A stretch of DNA of 64,000 nucleotides from JANMOK01 sp031415055 (GCA_031415055.1 JANOQZ010000010.1:1-64000); one strand, 5' to 3'. Numbered from the stretch's first letter, positions 24,241 through 33,931 are shown. Notes: a model not told the origin generated them from the letters alone. A program made the numbers and translations.

Positions 24241-25560
24241 TCAAACGACATGCGCCAAGTCGCGGCGGGCGCGAATCCAAGCAGGCACCTTGTCGGCGGG
24301 CATCGGCTTGGCCAAGGCATAGCCTTGCAGAAACTCGCAGCCCAACTGCTGCAATACCGATCTTTCGCCTTCGGTTTCAACGCCCTCGGCCAAAACTTCC
24401 ACCCCCAAGGCGCGGGCCATGATGACCATGGCCGAGGTGATTTTCATTTGTTCGGGTTCCTGGTCGATGTTTTGCACGAAGGAACGGTCAATTTTGATGC
24501 GATGGACGCCAAAGCGGCGGATGTTGACGATTGCCGCGCTGCCAGTGCCGAAATCGTCCAAGTCAATACGCACGCCCAAGGATTTCAAAGCTTTCAAATT
24601 GCGGGCGACAACGCCGCCATCGCCGGTGCCCAGCACCGTTTCCAAAACTTCGATGGTCAGTCGCTCGGGTTCGACATCGAGCCGGTCAAGTTCCCACTTG
24701 ATCCGCTCGGCAAGGCAGGGGTTGGTCAATTGCGCGGTCGACAGGTTGACGGCGATGCGTGGTACGTGCAGTCCCGCACTTTCCCATTGCCGCAAAGCTT
24801 GCAGACTGCCGGTCAGCACAACTTCGCCAAGTTTTTCAATCTGGCCGGTTTGTTCGGCAATATCGAGAAATTCGACCGGGCTCAGGATGCCTTTTGTCGG
24901 GTGGTCCCAGCGAACCAGTGCCTCAAACCCGGTCAGTTCATCGGTATCCAACCGTATTTGTGGTTGGAACCACGGAACAATCTCGCCCTCGTCAAGCGCT
25001 GCGGCCAAATCGGCGGACAGCGTTATGAACCGGTCGATTTGCTTTTGCGTTGTCGACGAGAAATACTGAATACCGCCCGAGGTCTTGGCTTGCGCTTTGG
25101 CCAACGCACTTCCCGAATTGCTGAAAACTCGGTTTGCTTCCAGCAGGTCGTCGCGGGTAGTCGTCACCCCTATGCTGCAGGAAAATGTGACGGTCCGCCC
25201 TGCCCAATTGACCGGTTTGGACACGGACTGCCGCAGGCGTTCGGCGATTTGTGAAACCGCGACAATCGGGCAATCAGAGGTCAACAAAACCGAGAACTCA
25301 CAATCACCTGAGCGCGACAAAATATCGCCCGACCGGATGCAGCCGCGAATACGGTTGCCAATGATTTCAACGACACCTTGATCGGGTTCGTCTTGCATGG
25401 TGCCATTGAATTCAAAGCCGATCCGCAGCAAGGCAAGTTCGGAACCACTGCGTTCAGCCTGATATAGAAACGTGGCAAACACCGGACCAATTTGATCAAA
25501 CGATGGTACGTCATAAGCTGTTTGATTAAGGGTATTTGTCGCCTGCGCACTGATCGCCAT
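24241..25560 (-). CDS. EAL-domain c-di-GMP phosphodiesterase with degenerate GGDEF
   Basis: About 439 residues. The N-terminal half is a GGDEF domain whose active motif reads SGDCEF, so it should not make c-di-GMP. The C-terminal EAL domain is intact: FEALVRWDHP, NLSTAQL, IEVLETV, DLDDFGTG and EVLAEGVET, the motifs needed for metal binding and hydrolysis of c-di-GMP to pGpG. No membrane segment or sensory domain is evident. The start is uncertain: I prefer ATG 25560 (MAISAQ); an ATG at 25617 is also in frame. It interrupts the usual ttcA-yidC spacing and may have been inserted there. Confidence 0.85.
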   Translation of the reverse strand: MAISAQATNTLNQTAYDVPSFDQIGPVFATFLYQAERSGSELALLRIGFEFNGTMQDEPDQGVVEIIGNRIRGCIRSGDILSRSGDCEFSVLLTSDCPIVAVSQIAERLRQSVSKPVNWAGRTVTFSCSIGVTTTRDDLLEANRVFSNSGSALAKAQAKTSGGIQYFSSTTQKQIDRFITLSADLAAALDEGEIVPWFQPQIRLDTDELTGFEALVRWDHPTKGILSPVEFLDIAEQTGQIEKLGEVVLTGSLQALRQWESAGLHVPRIAVNLSTAQLTNPCLAERIKWELDRLDVEPERLTIEVLETVLGTGDGGVVARNLKALKSLGVRIDLDDFGTGSAAIVNIRRFGVHRIKIDRSFVQNIDQEPEQMKITSAMVIMARALGVEVLAEGVETEGERSVLQQLGCEFLQGYALAKPMPADKVPAWIRARRDLAHVV

Positions 25561-25642
25561 ACCACCACCGGAATCACTTGTTCCGTTCGTTGATAGAACC
25601 AAACATGAACGAAACATTTAACAGAAAGGCGATTTGGTGAAA

Positions 25643-26473
25643 TTAAGTCGAAATGGGATCAAGTCCGGCGAAATCAAACAGTCCCTTGTCCAGCAAATGG
25701 CTGGGCCGCACGTTCATCAACGCCCGAAACATCACCTGCCGACGCCCCGGCGAAGTTTTCTCCCAGCAATCGAGCATGGCTTTCACCTGCTGCCTTTGCA
25801 GCCCTTCCTGCGAGCCACACAGGTCGCAAGGAATGATCGGATAGTTCATCGCGCGGGAAAATTCGGCGCAATCTGCCTCGGCAACATAGGCCAGCGGGCG
25901 CATGACCATGACATCGCCCTCATCGTTCAAAAGTTTCGGCGGCATGCTGGCCAGTTTGGCACCGTGAAACAGGTTCAGCATGAAGGTTTCCAGAATATCG
26001 TCGCGGTGATGGCCCAGAACGATGGCCGAGCAGCCTTCCTCCCGTGCGATGCGATAAAGATGCCCACGCCGCAGCCGCGAACACAAAGCGCACATTGTGT
26101 TGCCGGCGGGAATTTTATCAACAACGATGGAATAGGTGTCTTGATATTCGATGCGATGCGGCACCTGCATTTTGGTCAGGAATTCTGGCAACACTGTTGC
26201 CGGAAAGCCGGGCTGACCTTGGTCGAGGTTGCAGGCCAGTAGTTGCACCGGCAACAGGCCACGCCATTTCAACTCGGTCAGCGCGGCCAAAAGCGTGTAA
26301 CTGTCCTTGCCACCCGACATGCAGACCAGCCATTTGTCGCCACGTTTGGCCATGGAATAATCAGCTATCGCTTCGCGGGTTTGGGCGATGATGCGTTTGC
26401 GGAGTTTTTGGAATTCGACGCCCAACGGGGCCCCTGCAAACAGCGGATGGATCACATCTTCGGAATCAAGCAT
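25643..26473 (-). CDS. ttcA: tRNA 2-thiocytidine biosynthesis protein TtcA
   Basis: A 276-residue ATPase that thiolates cytidine 32 in some tRNAs. The PP-loop SGGKDS is at residues 53-58. The iron-sulfur ligands appear as C128-x2-C131 and C216 in PCDLCGSQ, matching the three-cysteine pattern of TtcA. Its start overlaps the yidD stop by 8 nt, so it is in the rpmH-rnpA-yidD transcript. Confidence 0.93.
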   Translation of the reverse strand: MLDSEDVIHPLFAGAPLGVEFQKLRKRIIAQTREAIADYSMAKRGDKWLVCMSGGKDSYTLLAALTELKWRGLLPVQLLACNLDQGQPGFPATVLPEFLTKMQVPHRIEYQDTYSIVVDKIPAGNTMCALCSRLRRGHLYRIAREEGCSAIVLGHHRDDILETFMLNLFHGAKLASMPPKLLNDEGDVMVMRPLAYVAEADCAEFSRAMNYPIIPCDLCGSQEGLQRQQVKAMLDCWEKTSPGRRQVMFRALMNVRPSHLLDKGLFDFAGLDPIST

Positions 26474-26708
26474 GGTCGTGGTCCTTGTGTCCTGGCACCG
26501 GGTCGTATCCGGAGCCGCCGAACGGGTGGCAGCGTGCTATTCTTTTGGCAGCCAGCCACGACCCGCGCAAACCGCCGTGGATTTGCAGCGCCTCAAGCGC
26601 ATAGGCCGAGCAGGTCGGTTGATAGCGGCAGTTCGAGCCGACCCAAGCCGAAAAGATCAGCCGATAGGCTCGCACCGGCAGGGCCAATAAATGCGCCAGC
26701 GGTGTCAT
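26466..26708 (-). CDS. yidD: Membrane protein insertion efficiency factor YidD
   Basis: An 80-residue member of the YidD family. YRLIFSAWVGSNCRYQPTCSAYALEAL and the later RIARCHPFGGSGYDPVP are the conserved blocks. It assists YidC-dependent insertion at the inner membrane. It overlaps rnpA by 4 nt and ttcA by 8 nt. Confidence 0.95.
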   Translation of the reverse strand: MTPLAHLLALPVRAYRLIFSAWVGSNCRYQPTCSAYALEALQIHGGLRGSWLAAKRIARCHPFGGSGYDPVPGHKDHDHA

Positions 26709-27070
26709 GGATGCAGGCGTTTCAAGGCTTGGGTTAGGTCGGTTTGCAGGTCGGTGAACAGACGTGTGGCGGTGACATTGGCCTTACCGATCAACACATA
26801 ATCCCAGCCGCTTTGGCCGTGAATGGGAATGACGATTCTGGCAATTTCGCGCAAGCGTCGTTTGGCGCGGTTACGTTCCACGGCATTGCCGACTTTTTTG
26901 GAGCACGTGAAGCCGACGCGGATCGTAGGCAAGTCATCGTTTCGGCGCAAAGCTTGCAAGTTAAACCCCGGCGTCGCGGCGCGTTTGCCCGCGTTTGCCG
27001 CCAGAAATTCGGCGCGTTTGGTCAGGTGCAAAAGCAAAGCCCCGGTCTTTTCAGCCGGGGCCAATGTCAT
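26705..27070 (-). CDS. rnpA: Ribonuclease P protein component
   Basis: A 121-residue basic protein that supports the RNase P RNA in 5' tRNA maturation. The RNR signature is KKVGNAVERNRAKRRLRE near residues 58-75. It starts 22 nt downstream of rpmH, the universal order. Confidence 0.95.
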   Translation of the reverse strand: MTLAPAEKTGALLLHLTKRAEFLAANAGKRAATPGFNLQALRRNDDLPTIRVGFTCSKKVGNAVERNRAKRRLREIARIVIPIHGQSGWDYVLIGKANVTATRLFTDLQTDLTQALKRLHP

Positions 27071-27091
27071 GTCATACCACCGTTGCCGGGT

Positions 27092-27226
27092 TTAGGCGCA
27101 CAAGACCTTGCGGCCAGCAGCGCGACGGCGGGCCAGAATTTTGCGACCATTCTTGGTTGCCATTCGGGCGCGAAAGCCGTGCCGACGCGAGCGGACCTTG
27201 GTGCTGGGTTGAAAAGTGCGTTTCAT
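27092..27226 (-). CDS. rpmH: 50S ribosomal protein L34
   Basis: A 44-residue L34: it begins MKRTFQPSTKVRSRRHGFRA and ends ILARRRAAGRKVLCA, which covers the family from end to end. The ATG at 27226 follows AGGAGACGA. It is the promoter-proximal gene of the rpmH-rnpA-yidD-ttcA unit. Confidence 0.97.
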   Translation of the reverse strand: MKRTFQPSTKVRSRRHGFRARMATKNGRKILARRRAAGRKVLCA

Positions 27227-27300
27227 ATTCGTCTCCTGCGCGCCTGATTTTGGACTAAACCCTGCCGCAGCGGATTCGCGCCCTCAAATTCCAAGCCCGC

Positions 27301-27329
27301 TCTTTAGGGCCGCTTCGCCATGAAGTCAA
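27301..27329 (-). promoter_or_regulatory. Sigma-70 promoter of rpmH
   Basis: On the minus strand TTGACT (27329-27324) and TAAAGA (27306-27301) are 17 nt apart, about 75 nt before the rpmH start. Confidence 0.6.
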
Positions 27330-27397
27330 CGCGGCTTTGCCGATGAATTCGGGGCGATTTGTCACCCTGTGGCCGGGGCCGTCCGACAATGCGTGGG

Positions 27398-29839
27398 TTA
27401 CGACTTTATCTTGAGCGACTGCGGGTCATAAAGCGGATCAAGGCTGACGGTCGCAGCATAGGTTTCACCGGCGACGACCAGTTGGTATTTGGCATTCAGG
27501 ATGTAGTCGGGCGTCACGCCTTTTGGGTTGCGGATATAGCCAAAACCGATGGGTTTTTCGAAAGTGTAACCGTAACCGCCGCTGGTCAGGTAGCCTGCCT
27601 GTTGACCATCACGCAGGATGGTTTCGCGGCCCAGCAGCACGGCGTTTGGATCTTCGACGGTGAAACAGGCGAGGCGTTTTTTCAGCGGCTCCGGCGCCCG
27701 TTTTTCGAGCGCTTCGCGGCCCAAGAATAGCGTGTTGGTTTTCATTTTGACGGCCCAGCCGAGGCCCGCTTCATAAGGCGTGTCGTTAGCGGTAATATCG
27801 GATCCCCAGGCGCGATAAAATTTTTCCAGTCGCAAGGATTCAAGGGCGCGATAGCCGATGGGGGCGATTTGGTGTTTTGCGCCAGCGGTCATCAGGGCGT
27901 CGAATACGTCGCCGATGGCTTTGATTGGGATGTGCAGTTCCCAGCCAAGTTCGCCGACATAGGTGACGCGCAGGGCGTTGATTTGGTGACCGGCGATTTG
28001 GATGGTGCGGACAGAGCCGAAAGGGGCGTTTTGGTTGCTCATGTCAGTGGCAGTGACGGCTTGCAGAACATCGCGGGCTTTTGGGCCCATCAAGGACAGG
28101 GTGCCGAATTGTTCTGTGACGTCGGTGAGTTTCGCGTCGGAACCGGCGGGGATATGTTCGGCGATCCAGGCTGCATCATGGCTGCGAAAGCCGGTGCCGG
28201 TGACGATGGTGAAATGGTCGTCGGCAAGGCGGGCGACGGTGACGTCGGCCTCGATGCCACCACGGGTGTTGAGCAGTTGGGTGTAGGTCAACCTGCCCAC
28301 ATCGCGGGCGACGCGGTTGGCGCAGATGTGTTCGAGTGCGGATGCTGCGCCAGGGCCACGAAGTTCGTATTTGGCGAAGGAAGATTGGTCGAAAAGGCCG
28401 ACGTGGTTGCGGACGTGACGGTGTTCGTTTCCGACTGGTTCGAACCAGTTTTGGCGACCCATCGCGTATTCGTCTTTGGGTTCTGTCCCTTTGGGTGCGA
28501 ACCAATTGGGACGTTCCCAGCCGAGTTTGGAGCCGAAAACGGCGTTGTGTGCCTGTAATCTGGTGTAAAGGGGTGAGGTGATCAGCGGGCGGCCAGAGGT
28601 GTATTCCTCGTGCGGGAAACCGACGGTGTAGTGCTTGCCGTAAGCCTCGGCGGTGCGGTTGGCGACCCATTGGCGGTCTTTGTGCATCGCGGCGAAACGT
28701 CGGATGTCGACGACCCACAGGTCCATTGGCGCTTCGTTTTTCATCACCCAATCGGCCAGCACCCAGCCTGCGCCGCCACCAGAAGCAATGCCAAAGGCGT
28801 TGAATCCCGCGCCGACGAACATGTTGGCGCATTCGGGTGCGGGACCAAGGATGAAATTGCCGTCGGGCGTGAAGCTCTCGGCACCGTTGATCATTTGCTT
28901 GACCCCCGCGTTGGCCAGCGCCGGAATGCGGGCAATGGCTTGGGTCATGTGTTGTTCGAAATGGTCCCAATCGTCATCAAACAGGCGGAAGGCGTGGTCA
29001 TTTGGCACGTCGCCTTGGGTCCAGATTTGCGGGTTCGGTTCGTAGCCGCCCATGACCAGACCGCCGACTTCCTCTTTGAAATAGGTGCGCCGGTCGGGGT
29101 CGCGGATGGTGGCGAGATCGGGGGCGATGCCGGGGATTTTTTCGGTGATGATATATTGGTGCTTGACCGCTTGCAGCGGCACGTTGATGCCCGCCATCGC
29201 GCCAATCTGGCGGGCCCATTGGCCACCGCAATTGACGACTCTTTCACAGGTGATGCTGCCTTGCGTGGTGTGGACGGCGGTGATGGTTTTACCGGTCATG
29301 ACGAAGCCGGTGACGCGGATACCCTCGACGATTTTCGCGCCGTGCATCCGCGCACCTTTGGCCAGCGATTGGGTGATGTCCGACGGGCTGGCTTGGCCAT
29401 CGGTCGGCAGCCAGCTTGCGCCGATAAGGTCGCTGGTATCCAGCAGCGGCCACATGGTTTTGACCTCGGTTGGCGAGATCAGGTCCATTTGCAAGCCGAA
29501 ACTTTTCGCCGTAGTGGCAAGGCGTTGGTATTCGATCCAGCGGTCTGGGTTGGTGGCAAGGCGTAGGCATCCAGTCATTTTCCAGCCGGTCTCCAAGCCG
29601 GTTTCGGCTTTCAGGTTCTTGTAGAGTTCGACGGAGTATTTCAGGACTTGGGTGATGGAAGCTGAGCTGCGAAGTTGGCCGACGAGACCGGCAGCGTGCC
29701 AAGTTGAGCCGGATGTTAGTTGGCCCTGCTCCAGCAAAAGCACGTCGGCTTTGTGGTCTTTGGCGAGGTGATAAGCGGTGGAACAGCCGATGATACCGCC
29801 GCCGATGACGATAATTTGGGCGTGGCTGGGTATGGTCAT
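27398..29839 (-). CDS. FAD-dependent oxidoreductase with GcvT domain (dimethylglycine/sarcosine dehydrogenase-like)
   Basis: An 813-residue two-part enzyme. The N-terminal DAO-type FAD domain (IIVIGGGIIGCSTAYHLA near residue 8, STWHAAGLVGQL near 48) is joined to a C-terminal aminomethyltransferase (GcvT) domain with GVGWEL-like VTYVGELGWELHIP. In this family the N-methyl group is oxidised and passed to tetrahydrofolate. Dimethylglycine or sarcosine is the likely kind of substrate, but homologues acting on other methylated amines look similar. ATG 29839 overlaps the kinase gene by ATGA; the frame is open further upstream. It is the last gene of the transporter operon. Confidence 0.85.
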   Translation of the reverse strand: MTIPSHAQIIVIGGGIIGCSTAYHLAKDHKADVLLLEQGQLTSGSTWHAAGLVGQLRSSASITQVLKYSVELYKNLKAETGLETGWKMTGCLRLATNPDRWIEYQRLATTAKSFGLQMDLISPTEVKTMWPLLDTSDLIGASWLPTDGQASPSDITQSLAKGARMHGAKIVEGIRVTGFVMTGKTITAVHTTQGSITCERVVNCGGQWARQIGAMAGINVPLQAVKHQYIITEKIPGIAPDLATIRDPDRRTYFKEEVGGLVMGGYEPNPQIWTQGDVPNDHAFRLFDDDWDHFEQHMTQAIARIPALANAGVKQMINGAESFTPDGNFILGPAPECANMFVGAGFNAFGIASGGGAGWVLADWVMKNEAPMDLWVVDIRRFAAMHKDRQWVANRTAEAYGKHYTVGFPHEEYTSGRPLITSPLYTRLQAHNAVFGSKLGWERPNWFAPKGTEPKDEYAMGRQNWFEPVGNEHRHVRNHVGLFDQSSFAKYELRGPGAASALEHICANRVARDVGRLTYTQLLNTRGGIEADVTVARLADDHFTIVTGTGFRSHDAAWIAEHIPAGSDAKLTDVTEQFGTLSLMGPKARDVLQAVTATDMSNQNAPFGSVRTIQIAGHQINALRVTYVGELGWELHIPIKAIGDVFDALMTAGAKHQIAPIGYRALESLRLEKFYRAWGSDITANDTPYEAGLGWAVKMKTNTLFLGREALEKRAPEPLKKRLACFTVEDPNAVLLGRETILRDGQQAGYLTSGGYGYTFEKPIGFGYIRNPKGVTPDYILNAKYQLVVAGETYAATVSLDPLYDPQSLKIKS

Positions 29840-30678
29840 GTGAGGGTCCGATAGGCGGTGAGGGCGGAGTCGAGGCGGGCGAAGTTTTCGGCGGCATAGG
29901 CGGCGAAATCGACGCCGGGGGTTTTGAGGTGGATTTCGGAAACAAGGCTCCACATCGCTTCGCGCAACAGGGCGGCGCATTGCATCGCCGCGAGGGATTT
30001 TTTCAGGGCAGGGGTGGGTGTGGAACGGAAGTATTCGGTGAGCAGTTCGTCGGATTGATCGGGTGAGAATTGGGCGTTTGCTGATACCCCGGCAAGGTCG
30101 AACATGGCGGTGGAAAAACCGGCATATTCAAAGTCGATCAGCCAGAGTTTTTGGCCGTCGTCGATGAAATTGGCCGGCAACAAATCGTTGTGGGCGAAGA
30201 CGATGGGCAGGGGGATTTGCGCGGCTTCGAGTTTGGTGTTGAGGGCTAGATATTTGTTGTCGCCTAGTGCGTGCGCGTAATCGCGGATGACGTGGAAGGG
30301 CCAGAAGGCGAAGCCCGCGCCGGTGATTTTGGTGGGCATTTTTGCGTGGAAATCACGCAGCAAAGTGGCGATCTTGGCGATGTTTTGGCCTATGTCAGAG
30401 GCGGTAAAAGTGCGACCTTCGATAAAGCGGCTGACCATGACGCCGGGTTCGGAATAGACCACTTCGGGGGCGAAACCTGCCTCGAACGCGGCTCTGGCCG
30501 TCATAACCTCGCGGTCGCGGAAGACGTGGTGGAACGGGTAATCGATGCCGAAACGGACGACGTATTTGCCGGTTTTGTCGGTGACGAGGTAACTTTCATT
30601 GGAAAGACCACCGTGGAGGGGGGTGATGGAAATTGGAACGTTCCAAATTGGCAGGGATTTGATGCGGTCGTCAAACAT
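29836..30678 (-). CDS. Choline/ethanolamine kinase-like phosphotransferase
   Basis: A 280-residue APH-fold kinase. Visible motifs are GGLSNESYLV near the N-terminus (nucleotide loop), FAHNDLLPANFI (catalytic Brenner motif) and WLIDFEYAG (metal-binding aspartate). The spacing resembles choline kinases and aminoglycoside phosphotransferases. Context with a polyamine-type transporter and a methylated-amine dehydrogenase favours an amino-alcohol substrate. Overlaps of 4 and 8 nt with its neighbours suggest tight coupling. Confidence 0.75.
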   Translation of the reverse strand: MFDDRIKSLPIWNVPISITPLHGGLSNESYLVTDKTGKYVVRFGIDYPFHHVFRDREVMTARAAFEAGFAPEVVYSEPGVMVSRFIEGRTFTASDIGQNIAKIATLLRDFHAKMPTKITGAGFAFWPFHVIRDYAHALGDNKYLALNTKLEAAQIPLPIVFAHNDLLPANFIDDGQKLWLIDFEYAGFSTAMFDLAGVSANAQFSPDQSDELLTEYFRSTPTPALKKSLAAMQCAALLREAMWSLVSEIHLKTPGVDFAAYAAENFARLDSALTAYRTLT

Positions 30679-31795
30679 GGCGCGAAATCGCGCGCAGCAT
30701 GGCGAGAATGGCCAAGTCGTTTGTGTCGTCCAAGGGCAGCGGAAAAGATGACATCAGCGCAATGACGGTTTCGCTCGCCGGGTCGATCCACAGCCATTGG
30801 CCGTGGATGCCGATAGCGCAAAGCTGGCCTGCGCCGGAATTGTACCAGAAGCTGTGGTAGGAACCCTGCGGGAAGAAATCGATCTGATCACCCGCGGCCC
30901 AGATGGCGCGGTTGCCGCCGTGCCAGAGGTCGGTGATCCAGTTTTCCGGCACAATTCCGGCTCCGTTCAAGCGGACCAGTTCGCCCAAACGTGCAAGGTC
31001 GCGCGTGGTGATCGACATACCGCCACCGGCGCGCGAGGTGCCGATACGGTCAACGGTGATGAAGGCGTCGGAATGGGCGGACATCGGCTTCCACAGCAAG
31101 TCTGAGAGCAGGTCGGGCAAGCGTTTGCCTGCGGCGCGTTCCAGCACGATACCTGCCACTTCGGCGGCCGGGGTTTGATAGGTGTGGCGGGTTCCGTGGG
31201 CGTGCGGGCCTTTCTGGATTGTAGTGAACAAAGTCAGCATATCGGGAACCGGGTCGTCGGCGCGGTCGGGGTTCCACAGCATGGATCGTCGGTAGCGGTC
31301 ATATGCTCCGTTGGGGTCGAGGTAATCTTCGACAAAGTCGAGGCTGGTTTGCATGTCGAGCAGATTGCGCAGGGTGGCGTCGGCGAAGGCGGAACTTTTG
31401 ATTTCGGGGACGTGTAGGCTAACAAGGTCGTTTTCGGTCAGTAAGCCTTGGTCAATGAGGATGCCCGCCAGCAGGCCGTTGATGGATTTAGAGATGGAAA
31501 AGATCAGATGCGGTTTGGTTGGGTCACAGTAGGGCGCGTGCCATTCGGCGATGATTTGGCCGCCGCGCATGATGGTGAGGCTGTCGGCGTGCGACGTAGC
31601 AAGGTGGTCGGGAAGAGGTTTGCCATTGAGTTGCAATTTGGCGAAGCCGCCGAGGTTCAGTTGCGGAGTTTCGGTCTGGACACTGGCCTTGATTACCGCT
31701 GATGGCACGAATTCGGCGACGTGTTGGAATGAGTATTTGGAGAACGGTGAAAGCCGCCAGTTTGATAGATTGATGTCGCGGCGATGCGGGATCAT
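30671..31795 (-). CDS. Beta-lactamase-family serine hydrolase
   Basis: A 374-residue class C beta-lactamase/penicillin-binding-like hydrolase. The SxxK motif is S100-I-S-K103 in LIFSISKSINGLLAG. Further conserved regions include LLDMQTSLDF and TPAAEVAGIVLERA. No signal peptide is evident, so it is probably cytoplasmic and more likely an esterase or amidase than an antibiotic-resistance enzyme. Substrate unknown; its position in the operon suggests an acyl or amide derivative of the transported amine. Confidence 0.75.
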   Translation of the reverse strand: MIPHRRDINLSNWRLSPFSKYSFQHVAEFVPSAVIKASVQTETPQLNLGGFAKLQLNGKPLPDHLATSHADSLTIMRGGQIIAEWHAPYCDPTKPHLIFSISKSINGLLAGILIDQGLLTENDLVSLHVPEIKSSAFADATLRNLLDMQTSLDFVEDYLDPNGAYDRYRRSMLWNPDRADDPVPDMLTLFTTIQKGPHAHGTRHTYQTPAAEVAGIVLERAAGKRLPDLLSDLLWKPMSAHSDAFITVDRIGTSRAGGGMSITTRDLARLGELVRLNGAGIVPENWITDLWHGGNRAIWAAGDQIDFFPQGSYHSFWYNSGAGQLCAIGIHGQWLWIDPASETVIALMSSFPLPLDDTNDLAILAMLRAISRHV

Positions 31796-32823
31796 TGGCC
31801 TTCGAATCCGGTCAGAACCCCAATGGCGTTGACGCCAATTTCAGCGACAGCATAGCCGCCTTCCATGACGAACAGGGTGGGCAGGTTGAGTTGACGGATG
31901 CGTTTGCCGATTTTGGGGTAGTCGGTGGTTTTCAGTTTGAAGGAACTGATCGGGTCGTTTTCGAAAGTGTCGACACCCAGCGAAACGAGGACAATATCGG
32001 GGCGATTGGCGGTGAGTTTTGCGCAGGCATCGTCCAGCGCCTCGGACCATTCGGCGTAGCTGGTGCCAGCTGGCATCGGATAGTTGGTGTTCAGACCGCG
32101 CCCGATACCGTCACCAATCTCGTCGGCGTGGCCAAGGAAATAAGGGTATTCGAACATCGGGTCGCCGTGCAGGTTCAGCACTTGCACATCGGCGCGGGAG
32201 TAGAAGATTTCCTGCGTGCCGTTGCCGTGGTGATAATCGACATCAAGGATCGACACCCGTTTCGCCCCTTGGTCGAGGACGTGCTGGGCCGCGACGGCGA
32301 CGTTGTTGATGTAGCAATAACCGCCAAAAAAGCGGCTGCCCGCGTGATGACCGGGCGGGCGGCAGAGGGCGAAAGCGGCGGTTTCGCCGTGTTGGATAAG
32401 CGTTGCGGCGGTTAGCGCCACGTCATGCGAGGATTTGATCGCATCCCACGTTCCGGCAACAAAACTGGCCCCGCCATCCATCGAGTAATAGCCGAGTTTG
32501 CCGTCGATGCAGTCGGGCACGCGGTCGTTGCGCAGGCCCCGGATTGGCCAAGTAAAGGGGATGGCGCTGCCGGTTCGACCTTCGGCGAGCCAGAGGTTAT
32601 AGACCTGTGGCAGGAAGGCGAGATAGTCAGGCGTGTGGACTTTGGCTGCGGTTTCCAGCGTGTGTTCGGATGGGGGAAGGATGGGACCGAGGCCCACTTC
32701 TTTGGCGCGAGCCAGCACGATTTCGGCACGCGCGGGCATTTCGAAGGCGGGTTTAATTTCGCCGCTGAACAGTTCAAAATTGCCGGAATGGCCGTGGTGA
32801 CGCGGCGAATAGACGGTTTTCAT
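31792..32823 (-). CDS. Histone deacetylase-family amidohydrolase (acetylpolyamine type)
   Basis: A 343-residue zinc deacetylase. The active-site histidines are H159-H160 in RPPGHHAG; the zinc ligands are D196 and H198 in DVDYHHGNG and D285 in SLGVDTFENDP; the catalytic tyrosine is in EGGYA near the C-terminus. Bacterial relatives remove acetyl groups from acetylpolyamines. Its place directly downstream of a PotABCD-like transporter supports that role. It overlaps the serine hydrolase gene by 4 nt. Confidence 0.87.
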   Translation of the reverse strand: MKTVYSPRHHGHSGNFELFSGEIKPAFEMPARAEIVLARAKEVGLGPILPPSEHTLETAAKVHTPDYLAFLPQVYNLWLAEGRTGSAIPFTWPIRGLRNDRVPDCIDGKLGYYSMDGGASFVAGTWDAIKSSHDVALTAATLIQHGETAAFALCRPPGHHAGSRFFGGYCYINNVAVAAQHVLDQGAKRVSILDVDYHHGNGTQEIFYSRADVQVLNLHGDPMFEYPYFLGHADEIGDGIGRGLNTNYPMPAGTSYAEWSEALDDACAKLTANRPDIVLVSLGVDTFENDPISSFKLKTTDYPKIGKRIRQLNLPTLFVMEGGYAVAEIGVNAIGVLTGFEGQ

Positions 32824-32883
32824 GGCGCAAAATCCGGGGTTTTTGACCGACCTGAACGGTTTCAGGTCGGTCTTTTCGAGTAG

Positions 32884-33909
32884 TTACTTCAACAATTCCG
32901 TCCAGATTTTGACGTAGAGTTCGTTGGTCGCTGGCGGGCAGGCGACTTGAAATTCGGCAACGGACTGGAATTCTTCCGGCACCGATAGTTCAGGCGCACC
33001 GATCATATCGGCGGGCATGAAGGCTTCGGAACCGGAAATGACATTGCCGTAACGCGCGTAAGCCGACAACATTGCGGCGTTTTCCGGAGCCATGATGAAA
33101 TTCTGGAACAGTTTGGCGTTTTCAACATTCACCGCATCTTTCAACACCACAAGGTTGTCTGACCAATAGGCAAAACCCTCTTTCGGATAGCCATAGGCGA
33201 TGGCCGGATTTTGCAGGCGTTGACGTAGCGCCGAACCATTCCAATCCGACGTGGCGACGAAATCGCCTGCAAGCATTTTATCGATGGTGCCGTATTCCAT
33301 CGCAATCCAGTTCGGCTTGGCGGCCACCAGAACGTCACGGGCTTTTTTCAGAACTTCCAGATCGCCACTGCACATGCCGCCGCCGACATAATGGATGACG
33401 GCGTTCATCACATCGTTCATTTCGGGTATGACGTTGACTTTGCCCTTCAGTTCTTCCGGCGTGTCAAAGATGATTGCCCAGGTATTGATGTCGCCTTTGT
33501 ACTGGTCAGTGTTAACGACAACGCCGACAGTTCCCAACTGCCAGGGCGCTGAATATTTGCGACCCGGATCAAACACCGGATCGGCCCAATCGGCCATGAT
33601 GTTCTTGCCGTTTTCCATTTGGCCGGGATTGGTTTCCAGCAGCAAACCTTCCTCGATCCAGATTGGAACGAAGTTTTGCGAGGGAACAGCGATGTCGAAA
33701 CCGTGGCCGCCTTGGCGGACCTTGTTCAGCGCGGTGTCGTTGGAATCATAATCGGTGATCGTCACTTTGACGTCGTAGGTTTCCTCGAATTTGGTGATCA
33801 GTTCGGGGCTGGTATAGTTGCCCCAGTTATAGATGTTGAGCACGCCTTCGGCTTGGGCCGAACTGGCGCAAGCGATGGATAAGGCAAGCATGGATGTTGT
33901 AAGTTTCAT
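32884..33909 (-). CDS. potD: Spermidine/putrescine-type ABC transporter, substrate-binding protein
   Basis: A 341-residue periplasmic PotD/PotF-like protein. A signal peptide (MKLTTSMLALSIACASSAQAEG) precedes LNIYNWGNYTSPELITKFE, the family's opening strand, and GHGFDIAVPSQNFV. The ligand could be a polyamine, or a related cation such as choline; I cannot decide from sequence. ATG 33909 has GGGGAGCG upstream. It lies between the permease genes and the metabolic genes of the operon. Confidence 0.85.
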   Translation of the reverse strand: MKLTTSMLALSIACASSAQAEGVLNIYNWGNYTSPELITKFEETYDVKVTITDYDSNDTALNKVRQGGHGFDIAVPSQNFVPIWIEEGLLLETNPGQMENGKNIMADWADPVFDPGRKYSAPWQLGTVGVVVNTDQYKGDINTWAIIFDTPEELKGKVNVIPEMNDVMNAVIHYVGGGMCSGDLEVLKKARDVLVAAKPNWIAMEYGTIDKMLAGDFVATSDWNGSALRQRLQNPAIAYGYPKEGFAYWSDNLVVLKDAVNVENAKLFQNFIMAPENAAMLSAYARYGNVISGSEAFMPADMIGAPELSVPEEFQSVAEFQVACPPATNELYVKIWTELLK

Positions 33910-33931
33910 GGTTCGCTCCCCAAAGTTTCTA

